A program made the translations under genes and the position numbers. A DNA stretch of 7,786 nucleotides from an uncultured Alistipes sp. (lineage in GTDB: Bacteria > Bacteroidota > Bacteroidia > Bacteroidales > Rikenellaceae). The notes under the pieces were generated by a model. That model searched no databases, was not told the origin of the DNA, and worked only from the letters and a program-made list of their open reading frames with translations. Shown here piece by piece: positions 1 through 7,786 of this stretch; the stretch's first letter is position 1; every line of letters starts with the position of its first letter. The stretch is from NCBI GenBank assembly GCA_934754975.1, contig CAKVKI010000122.1, positions 1 to 7,786 on the forward strand. Direction: 5' to 3'.

Positions 1-2950
<2,950 letters not shown>

Positions 2951-3008
2951 TTTGTTAAAATTTTAGATGATATTGTGTGTTTTTCTGAATTCAGGACAGA
3001 ATGCGTTG

Positions 3009-3016
3009 CAAAGATA
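3009..3016 (-). promoter_or_regulatory. Promoter -7 element of the pyruvate oxidoreductase gene
   Basis: Read on the minus strand, these bases are TATCTTTG, an exact match to the Bacteroidota -7 consensus TAnnTTTG. Transcription would start near 3002-3004, leaving a 5' leader of about 52 nt before the ATG at 2950. The upstream -33 TTTG box is weak: only a T-run (minus-strand reading of the A-run near 3030-3036) sits at about the right distance. The flanking DNA is AT-rich, unlike the genes. The position is right for the oxidoreductase, the only gene in this direction here. Confidence 0.6.
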
Positions 3017-3331
3017 ACAAATCCGGCGGAAAAAACAGTTCGATTTCGGGACAAAAAATCAGGAATTTTCACCATTTCGGATGTTAGTGAAATAACACTT
3101 CGCATTGTTAATTTTTTAACACAAACCTGCGGGAAATCACGGAGTTGCAAAAACGGTTTATCCATAGCGCGTTACCCCGGCGACGCCTTTTCCGGCGCCC
3201 CGCCGCCGTGCCGCCGGACACCGGATTCCGATCCCGGAGCATGCGCCCGCCCCATATTGCGGAAAAATAGCGGGAAGCAGTCCGAATGAAGCAAAATCCG
3301 GTTTAATAAATAGGATGTTCGGACACCGTAA
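3017..3331. other. Intergenic DNA without a recognisable gene
   Basis: This is the left half of the divergent intergenic region. It is AT-rich on the oxidoreductase side (3017-3165) and has an abrupt GC-rich block at about 3168-3245, dense in CCGG, containing a 7-bp inverted repeat TCCGGCG (3191-3197) / CGCCGGA (3212-3218). No T-tract follows that repeat on either strand, so I do not call it a terminator. Open frames crossing this stretch are extensions of shadow frames and resemble no family I know. No tRNA, promoter pair or direct repeat was seen. Confidence 0.5.
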
Positions 3332-3361
3332 TTGCAGATCGGGAAAATTTTTCTATTTTTG
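3332..3361 (+). promoter_or_regulatory. Plus-strand promoter inside the intergenic region
   Basis: A TTG at 3332-3334 and TATTTTTG at 3354-3361 are separated by 19 bp, matching the Bacteroidota -33 (TTTG/TTG) and -7 (TAnnTTTG) elements in sequence and spacing. Transcription would begin near 3366-3368. No protein-coding gene starts within the next 300 bp, so this promoter either makes a small RNA or gives the M16 operon a long structured leader. It is the best two-box promoter in the window. The call rests on consensus matching alone. Confidence 0.5.
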
Positions 3362-3409
3362 CTCCCCGTATTCGTTCTTTACATATCGTCATATGTCAAC
3401 GATGTATTG

Positions 3410-3516
3410 GGACCCTAAAATCTGGTAAATTTTTTGCAATCCCACAATATCCGTCGTACCCAGAAGGGTGCGTGCTGTAATTTGTGGGATTAAAGGTTTA
3501 CCAGAGCCATGGGTCC
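3410..3516. repeat. 107-bp imperfect palindrome (long hairpin)
   Basis: Nested complementary segments stack around one axis: GGACCC 3410-3415 with GGGTCC 3511-3516; TCTGGTAAATTTTT 3421-3434 with AAAGGTTTACCAGA 3492-3505 (two G-T pairs); AATCCCACAA 3438-3447 with TTGTGGGATT 3482-3491; and CGTACCC 3455-3461 with GGGTGCG 3466-3472 around an AGAA tetraloop. The helices are separated by a symmetric 5x5 internal loop, a 3-nt bulge, and an inner asymmetric loop. As RNA it would be a long rod. As DNA it resembles small palindromic repeat units or a MITE remnant. I see no target-site duplication next to it. The pairing is read directly from the sequence; its role is unknown. Confidence 0.8.
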
Positions 3517-3569
3517 GCAGTTTCGGCAGCACTCTTCCCGTTTTCCTGCCGCAGCGCATCCCGATATCC

Positions 3570-3668
3570 GCGGCGGCAGGATTTATGGATTCACAATCCC
3601 CAAACTTCATAGTCACAGAATCCATCAAACAAATGAGGCGTCACTACTATTCCTGCCGCCGCTTTTTT
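3570..3668 (+). terminator. Terminator/attenuator-like structure before the M16 operon
   Basis: GCGGCGGCAGGA (3570-3581) is perfectly complementary to TCCTGCCGCCGC (3651-3662), and six T residues follow at once (3663-3668). The 69-nt interior contains a second perfect 8-bp stem (3585-3592/3618-3625), which would shorten the effective loop. The ascending arm can instead pair with CCTGCCGC at 3545-3552, which can in turn pair with CGGCAG at 3524-3529, giving the alternating layout of an attenuator. The loop is longer than in ordinary intrinsic terminators and the T-tract also lies in the spacer of the next promoter, so this is a candidate only. Confidence 0.35.
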
Positions 3669-3670
3669 AC

Positions 3671-3678
3671 TATCTTTG
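3671..3678 (+). promoter_or_regulatory. Promoter -7 element directly before the first M16 gene
   Basis: TATCTTTG matches the Bacteroidota -7 consensus TAnnTTTG exactly and ends 5 nt before the ATG at 3684. By the usual geometry, transcription would start at or within a few nt of the start codon, giving a leaderless or nearly leaderless mRNA. No clear TTTG lies at the -33 position (the sequence there is TTCCTG, around 3650-3655). The same 8-mer, in the other orientation, serves the divergent oxidoreductase gene. Confidence 0.5.
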
Positions 3679-3683
3679 CATCC

Positions 3684-4922
3684 ATGATCGAATACAAGAA
3701 GAAAATACTGGCGAACGGACTCACGGTCATCGTCAACCGCGACCCGGTCTCGAAACTCGCCGCGGTAAACATCCTTTATAAAGTAGGCGCGCGCAACGAA
3801 AACCCCGAACGGACGGGTTTCGCGCATCTGTTCGAACACCTCATGTTCCGCGGCACGCGCGAAATCCCCAATTTCGACCTGCCGGTGCAGATGGCCTGCG
3901 GCGACAACAACGCCTTCACCAACAACGATTACACCGATTTCTACATCACCCTTCCCAAAGACAACATCGAGACGGCCCTGTGGCTCGAAAGCGACCGCAT
4001 GGAGGGGCTCGACATCACGCCCGAAAAACTCGAAACCGAGAAACGCGTGGTGATCGAGGAGTTCCGCCAGCGCTACCTCAACCAGCCCTACGGCGACCAG
4101 CCGATGCTGCTGCGGGCGCTGGCCTACAAGGTCCACCCCTACCGCTGGGCGACCATCGGACTGACGCCCGAGCATATCGCCCGGGCGACGCCCGGCGACG
4201 TACAGGCCTTCTACCGCACCCACTACCGCCCCTCGAACGCGATTCTTTCGATCTCGGCCGACATCGACGAAGAGGAGATGCTCGACCTGGCCGAAAAGTG
4301 GTTCGAACCGCTCGCCAACCGCCACGCCGCATCGGCATGCATCCGCCAGGAACCGGTACAGAGTGCGCCGCGCCGCGAGGTGGTCGAGCGCGACGTACCC
4401 GCCACGACGGTTTCGCTGGCCTACCATATGGGCGGACGCACCTCGCCCGACTTCTACATCGCCGACCTGGTGTCGGACCTGCTGGCGGGCGGTGATTCGG
4501 CGCGGCTCTACACGCATCTGGTCAAGGAGCAGCGGCTGCTCTCGTCGGTGAACGCCTACATATCGGGCGACGTCGATCCCGGACTGTTCGTCTTCACGGG
4601 CCAGCTCCTGCCGGAGACGACTCCCGAGCAGGCCGAAGCCGCCTTCCTCTCCGAGATCGAAGCGCTCCAAACCGAGCCTGCGACGGATTACGAAGTCGAG
4701 AAGGTCAAAAACAAGTTCGAAGCCAACACGCTCTTCGGCGAACTGAACGTGATGAACAAGGCGATGAACCTCGGATTCTACGAGATGCTGGGCGACCTGC
4801 CGCTCGTCAACCGCGAAGTGGAGGCCTACCGGGCCGTCACCACCGACGACATCATCGACTTCAGCCGCCGCACGTTCCGTCCCGAAAACTGTTCCACCCT
4901 TATTTACAAAGCAAGCAAATGA
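3684..4922 (+). CDS. M16 family zinc metallopeptidase, catalytic subunit
   Basis: This 412-residue protein is an M16B (insulinase / mitochondrial-processing-peptidase-like) peptidase. The inverted zinc motif HLFEH is intact at residues 48-52, with Glu51 as the catalytic base, and the third zinc ligand is most likely Glu126 in VVIEEF (122-127). The usual FRGT after the motif and the HPY...IG segment (151-159) are present. The second half has the M16 C-domain layout, but where active single-subunit enzymes have an SRL...LRE...YxYG motif this one has SARLYTHLVKEQRLLSSV (272-289), without the Tyr pair. No signal peptide or membrane segment is evident, so it is probably cytoplasmic unless exported by another route. 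ATG 3684 was chosen because family homology begins there; in-frame upstream ATGs would add residues encoded by the promoter and inverted repeats. It overlaps the next gene by ATGA, so the two are translationally coupled. The substrate is unknown; peptide degradation or processing is inferred. Confidence 0.93.
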   Translation: MIEYKKKILANGLTVIVNRDPVSKLAAVNILYKVGARNENPERTGFAHLFEHLMFRGTREIPNFDLPVQMACGDNNAFTNNDYTDFYITLPKDNIETALWLESDRMEGLDITPEKLETEKRVVIEEFRQRYLNQPYGDQPMLLRALAYKVHPYRWATIGLTPEHIARATPGDVQAFYRTHYRPSNAILSISADIDEEEMLDLAEKWFEPLANRHAASACIRQEPVQSAPRREVVERDVPATTVSLAYHMGGRTSPDFYIADLVSDLLAGGDSARLYTHLVKEQRLLSSVNAYISGDVDPGLFVFTGQLLPETTPEQAEAAFLSEIEALQTEPATDYEVEKVKNKFEANTLFGELNVMNKAMNLGFYEMLGDLPLVNREVEAYRAVTTDDIIDFSRRTFRPENCSTLIYKASK

Positions 4923-6298
4923 CACAACCGCCCCTGGTAATACCCGCAACCGTCGAGGTCCCGCAGGCCGAAAAGACGACCCTCGCCAACGGCGCCACGC
5001 TCTATACGCTCGCTTCGGACGACTTCGAGGTGCTGCGCATCACCTTCGTATTCCGCGCCGGATCGGCCCTGCAGCGGGTTCCCTTCTCGGCATCGACCGC
5101 GGCGAACATGCTCTCGGAAGGCACGCGCGACATGACGGCGCAGCAGATCGCCGAGCAGCTCGACTACTACGGCTCCTATTTCGACGTCAATATCGACCGG
5201 GATTGCGCCTACATCAGTTTCTGCACGCTCTCCAAATTCTTCGCGCAGACGCTGGCCGTGGCCGAGCAGATACTTCTGCATCCGACTTTCCCCGAAGAGG
5301 AGCTGCGTACCTACTGCGCCAAACGCAAACAGCGGCTGGCCATCGAGCGCACGAAAGTGGACGTCGAAGCCCGCGAGGCGTTCGCCCGGGCGATGTTCGG
5401 TCCCGAACACCCCTACGGCATTTCGGCCGACGAAAACGATTACGACCGCCTGACGCAGGCCGACGTCGCGGAATTCTATGCCCGCCACTACACGGCCGCC
5501 AACGGCTTCGTGGTGTGCAGCGGACGCATCGGCGAGCGGGAACGGGAAGCCGTGGCCGCCCTCGCGGAACAGCTGCCGCAGTCGGCGCCCGAAGCCGGCA
5601 CGCAGTTTCCGGCGCCCGTGACCCAGCATGAAGCCTTCGTCGAACACCCCGGGGCCGTGCAGTCTTCGATCCGCATCGGGCGCATGCTCTTTCCGCGCCA
5701 GCATCCCGACTTCCTGGGCATGCAGGTCGTGGCGTCGGCGCTGGGCGGCTATTTCGGATCGCGCCTGATGCAGAATCTGCGCGAACGGCACGGCTACACA
5801 TACGGCGTGGTGGCCGCCATGGTCAATTTCGAGCAGGCGGGTTACTTCGCCGTCGCAACGCAGGTCGGCACGGACGTCACGCGCGAGGCCCTGCGTGAGA
5901 TCTACGCCGAAATCGAACGGTTGCGCACCGAACCGATGTCCGGCGAGGAGCTTTCGCTGGTCAAGAATATCATGATCGGCGAGATGATGCGCATCCTCGA
6001 CGGTCCGTTCGGCATCGCCGACGTCACGATCGAAAACATCCTCTGCGGCCGGGACCACACCGTCATCGGCGAGAACATCCGCCGCATACAGGCCATGACG
6101 CCCGCCGACGTGCAGCGTCTGGCGCGGAAATACCTCGCACGCGAGGATCTGGTAACGGTCGTCGCGGGCGACGACACGCAACAGCGCCGCACCCCGGAAG
6201 AGCGGCAGGCCCCGGAAGAGCAACACGCCACAGAGAAGAAGCAGGCTCCGGAAGGGCAACAAGCCGTTCTTCACGCCGAACAGGCAGAACGCCAATGA
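4919..6298 (+). CDS. M16 family peptidase-like protein, non-zinc partner subunit
   Basis: This 459-residue M16B paralogue begins in the ATGA overlap with the upstream catalytic subunit. The fold-defining segments are recognisable (FRAGSALQ at 45-52, SEGT at 66-69, HPYG at 164-167), but the zinc motif is gone: STAAN at 59-63 occupies the place of HxxEH, so it should not bind zinc or cut peptides alone. It does keep SRLMQNLRE (281-289) followed by GYTYG (292-296), the R/Y substrate-binding motif missing from its partner. In M16B proteins such complementary pairs form heterodimers with one composite active site, which is the likely arrangement here. Residues 420-459 form a Gln/Glu-rich, probably disordered tail with degenerate repeats (TPEERQ, APEEQ, APEGQQ) not typical of the family. 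No signal peptide is seen. The operon appears to end here, 92 bp before a hairpin terminator. Confidence 0.92.
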   Translation: MTQPPLVIPATVEVPQAEKTTLANGATLYTLASDDFEVLRITFVFRAGSALQRVPFSASTAANMLSEGTRDMTAQQIAEQLDYYGSYFDVNIDRDCAYISFCTLSKFFAQTLAVAEQILLHPTFPEEELRTYCAKRKQRLAIERTKVDVEAREAFARAMFGPEHPYGISADENDYDRLTQADVAEFYARHYTAANGFVVCSGRIGEREREAVAALAEQLPQSAPEAGTQFPAPVTQHEAFVEHPGAVQSSIRIGRMLFPRQHPDFLGMQVVASALGGYFGSRLMQNLRERHGYTYGVVAAMVNFEQAGYFAVATQVGTDVTREALREIYAEIERLRTEPMSGEELSLVKNIMIGEMMRILDGPFGIADVTIENILCGRDHTVIGENIRRIQAMTPADVQRLARKYLAREDLVTVVAGDDTQQRRTPEERQAPEEQHATEKKQAPEGQQAVLHAEQAERQ

Positions 6299-6390
6299 CG
6301 CACGCCGGAATTTCACCCCGGCGGCCGCCGACAGCGCATAAACAGGATCGTAAGCGAAATCCCGGCCGACATGGCCTACGCATATAAACC

Positions 6391-6418
6391 AAAAGCATCC
6401 CGAAACGGGATGCTTTTT
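6391..6418. terminator. Bidirectional intrinsic terminator
   Basis: A perfect 8-bp stem GCATCCCG (6395-6402) / CGGGATGC (6406-6413) with an AAA loop is flanked by AAAA on the left and TTTTT on the right, so it reads as stem plus T-tract on both strands. It lies between the stop codon of the M16 pair (6298) and the stop codon of the convergent rsmA gene (6457) and can serve both operons. Confidence 0.88.
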
Positions 6419-6456
6419 ATTTCAGCGCAGGCATATGCCCCATCGTCTCCGAATGT

Positions 6457-7437
6457 CTATACCCTGTTCGCCGCGACCCAGCCGGTCAGCTCTACGAAAT
6501 CGGCGACCGAAAGCTGTTCGGCGCGCTGCGTGAAGAAAGGATGCTCCGCGCCGCCGAAATTGCCGAATACCGACCGCAACGAGTTGCGGATCATCTTGCG
6601 CCGCTGGCCGAAAGAGGCCTTCACGACCTTGACGAACAATGTTTCGTCGCACCCGAGCCGCTCGACGCCGTTGCGGCGCAGGCGGATCACCGCGCTTTTG
6701 ACCTTGGGCGGCGGATTGAAAACCGTTTCATTGACCGTAAAGAGGTACTCGATGTCGTACCACGCCTGCAGAAGCACCGAAAGAATGCCGTACTCCTTCG
6801 ATCCGGGAGGTTCGGCAAGCCGCACGGCGACCTCCTTCTGGATCATGCCGACGCACTCGGGCACCAGATCGCGGTTCTCCAGCACCTTGAAAAATATCTG
6901 CGAAGAGATATTATAGGGAAAATTGCCGATGATCTTCAGTCCGTCGGGAAACCGTTCGCGCAGGTTCATCCTCAGGAAGTCGCCTTCGATCAGACGCGGC
7001 GTAAATTCAGGGTAATGCGCATGCAGGTATTCGACGCTTTCCGGGTCGATCTCAGCTCCGTAGGTGACGATATCGCCGCGCCTGAGCAGAAACTGCGTCA
7101 GCACGCCCATGCCGCACCCCACTTCCAGCACGTCGCACCGTCCGGCGGCTTTCGTACCCGGCGCGACATCCGGTGCGACATCCGGCGCGGCCGCAATTTC
7201 CGGCATCCCGGCAGCGGCACCGCCTGCGGCGACTCCATCGGGTTCCATCGCCTCACCGCCCTCGGCGCCATTTCCGGCGTTCCGCTTCACAGCGGCTGTT
7301 CCGGCCGCATCCGGTCCGCCGGCGACTGCCGGGGAAACGATCTCCCCGCCCGAAAGCGAGTCGCATATTTTGCGCGCAATATTCAGATCGACCAGAAAAT
7401 GCTGGCCCAGCGCTTTTTTAGCCCTTACTTCACTCAT
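6457..7437 (-). CDS. rsmA: 16S rRNA (adenine1518-N6/adenine1519-N6)-dimethyltransferase, with insert
   Basis: RsmA/KsgA uses S-adenosylmethionine to dimethylate two adjacent adenosines in the helix 45 loop of 16S rRNA during late 30S assembly; loss of activity gives kasugamycin resistance. The landmarks are clear: LGQHFL (10-15), SAM motif I EVGCGMG (105-111, Cys replacing the usual Pro), AEID (128-131), EGDF (151-154), catalytic NFPYNIS (172-178), QKEVAVRL (200-207), VFNPPPKVKSAV (239-250) and FGQRRKMIRNSL (276-287). At 326 residues it is about 60 longer than the usual ~260-270. The excess lies between the N-terminal helix and motif I (about residues 31-99), an Ala/Gly/Pro-rich stretch with no family resemblance. 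The frame is intact through it and all motifs follow, so the enzyme is probably functional. The start ATG overlaps the end of the upstream acetyltransferase gene by 8 nt (ATGAGTGA), implying co-transcription and coupled translation. Confidence 0.96.
   Translation of the reverse strand: MSEVRAKKALGQHFLVDLNIARKICDSLSGGEIVSPAVAGGPDAAGTAAVKRNAGNGAEGGEAMEPDGVAAGGAAAGMPEIAAAPDVAPDVAPGTKAAGRCDVLEVGCGMGVLTQFLLRRGDIVTYGAEIDPESVEYLHAHYPEFTPRLIEGDFLRMNLRERFPDGLKIIGNFPYNISSQIFFKVLENRDLVPECVGMIQKEVAVRLAEPPGSKEYGILSVLLQAWYDIEYLFTVNETVFNPPPKVKSAVIRLRRNGVERLGCDETLFVKVVKASFGQRRKMIRNSLRSVFGNFGGAEHPFFTQRAEQLSVADFVELTGWVAANRV
7163..7186. repeat. Tandem 12-bp repeat within the rsmA insert
   Basis: Two copies of GCGACATCCGGY lie head to tail, differing only in the last base (T/C). 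Read on the minus strand they encode the repeated APDV/PDVA units in the low-complexity insert of RsmA. Being a multiple of three, the duplication preserves the frame. It is consistent with growth of the insert by slippage or short tandem duplication. CCGG-containing 5-7-mers recur in the surrounding 200 bp. Confidence 0.75.
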
Positions 7438-7786
7438 CTTCTTTCAGCAATTCATAATAACAGCCGTCCACGAACGTTCCGTTCTTGAAAAAAGCGCGGC
7501 GTATCGTTCCCACGAAGCGGAATCCGGCTTTGTCCAGCACCCGCTGCGAAGCGGGATTCGAGGCGTATGCGGCGGCAAAGATACGAATTATCGGGGTATT
7601 TGCGAAAACCCACTCCGCGGCCCGCGCCACGGCGGCGGTCATAACGCCCCGCCCCCGGTACGAAGCCCCGAGCCAATAACCGATTTCGGCGTTGAACCGC
7701 TCGACATCCGTCCCCGGCACGAACCCGACGCCGCCCACGGCTTTGCCGCCGATCACAACGGCGAAATCTTCCGGCCGGGATTTGGC
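7430..7786 (-). CDS. GNAT family N-acetyltransferase (RimJ/RimL-like), N-terminus outside window
   Basis: The C-terminal 118 residues of a GNAT acetyltransferase are visible. The frame is open to the right edge (AKSRPEDFAVV... precedes the GTG at 7756), so that GTG is probably internal and about 50-60 residues are missing. Family features are the beta-strand AVGGVGF (16-22 counted from the edge), EIGYWLG (34-40), the acetyl-CoA-binding RGRG loop (44-47, in the Q/RxxGxG/A motif), ASNPASQRVLDKAGF (75-89) and the closing strand FVDGCYYELL (105-114). This is the pattern of the RimJ/RimL/SpeG-like branch, which acetylates protein N-termini, polyamines or small amines. The substrate cannot be told from the sequence. 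The stop codon overlaps the rsmA start by 8 nt, making it the upstream partner in an operon whose promoter is outside the window. Confidence 0.92.
   Translation of the reverse strand, partial: AKSRPEDFAVVIGGKAVGGVGFVPGTDVERFNAEIGYWLGASYRGRGVMTAAVARAAEWVFANTPIIRIFAAAYASNPASQRVLDKAGFRFVGTIRRAFFKNGTFVDGCYYELLKEDE

Larger units (their letters stand above)
3367..3668 (+). ncRNA. Candidate small RNA or structured 5' leader of ~300 nt
   Basis: The interval runs from the predicted start of the promoter at 3332-3361 to the T6 tract at 3663-3668. It has unusually many inverted repeats: ACATAT/ATATGT (3381-3386/3391-3396); a long stacked hairpin at 3410-3516; CGGCAG/CTGCCG (3524-3529/3546-3551); CCTGCCGC/GCGGCAGG (3545-3552/3573-3580); ATGGATTC/GAATCCAT (3585-3592/3618-3625); and a 12-bp closing stem (3570-3581/3651-3662). 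I recognise no signature of RNase P RNA, tmRNA or the SRP RNA apical loop. A 6S-type RNA is conceivable because of the long bulged hairpin, but I cannot support it. The open frames here (79 codons on the minus strand, and an upstream extension of the M16 frame) look like chance. The boundaries, and even transcription, are inferred. Confidence 0.33.

Noticed and set aside
3191..3218. Possible terminator from the TCCGGCG/CGCCGGA inverted repeat
   Set aside because: No T-tract follows it on either strand, and no gene ends nearby.
3410..3516. CRISPR array or classical insertion-sequence ends
   Set aside because: There is only one inverted pair, with no repeated spacers, no transposase and no target duplication.
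3389..3628. 79-codon minus-strand frame in the intergenic region
   Set aside because: It runs through the palindrome and shows no recognisable domain. The structure of the DNA explains the sequence better than a protein does.
3468..3683. N-terminal extension of the first M16 protein by 72 residues
   Set aside because: Family similarity starts at MIEYKKKILANGL. The extension would be encoded by part of the palindrome, the terminator-like stem and the promoter element, and is not a plausible signal peptide.
3591..6316. Two long minus-strand open frames (452 and 470 codons) opposite the M16 genes
   Set aside because: They mirror the codon bias of the M16 genes. The plus strand has conserved M16 motifs and a proper ATGA junction.
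7430..7756. Complete 108-residue acetyltransferase starting at GTG 7756
   Set aside because: The frame stays open to the window edge with GNAT-like sequence upstream, and 108 residues is too short for the family, so the gene is partial.

Overview
The window comes from the chromosome of a GC-rich member of the Bacteroidota. A gut Bacteroidales such as Alistipes or another Rikenellaceae is my best guess. The grounds are the Bacteroidota-type -7 promoter element (TAnnTTTG) in front of genes, starts without Shine-Dalgarno sequences, GC-rich coding DNA separated by AT-rich intergenic DNA, and an anaerobe-type pyruvate:ferredoxin oxidoreductase. Genus is inferred, not proven. No tRNA, rRNA, CRISPR array, insertion sequence or phage gene was seen.

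Layout. (1) Positions 1-2950, minus strand: the first ~983 codons of a single-chain pyruvate:ferredoxin (flavodoxin) oxidoreductase, cut off by the left edge, with a TATCTTTG promoter element about 60 bp upstream. (2) Positions 2951-3683: a 733-bp divergent intergenic region. Its right half holds a plus-strand promoter (3332-3361), a 107-bp imperfect palindrome (3410-3516), a set of mutually exclusive inverted repeats ending in a 12-bp stem plus T6 (3570-3668), and a second promoter -7 element only 5 nt before the next start codon. (3) Positions 3684-6298, plus strand: two M16B (insulinase/processing-protease family) genes overlapping by ATGA. The first carries the zinc motif. The second lacks it but carries the substrate-binding motif, so together they look like a split-active-site heterodimer. 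(4) Positions 6391-6418: a hairpin terminator with A and T tracts on both sides, usable by both convergent operons. (5) Positions 7786-6457, minus strand: a GNAT acetyltransferase (5' end outside the window) overlapping by 8 nt with rsmA/ksgA, the 16S rRNA dimethyladenosine transferase. This rsmA carries an unusual Ala/Gly/Pro-rich insert of about 69 residues.

The protein-coding part is ordinary housekeeping and central metabolism. The best candidate for something undescribed is the intergenic segment 3332-3668. It has its own promoter, strong secondary structure and a terminator-like end just before the M16 gene, so it could be a small RNA gene of about 300 nt or an attenuator-type leader controlling the M16 pair. 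This is an inference from inverted repeats read by eye. No folding or homology search was run.
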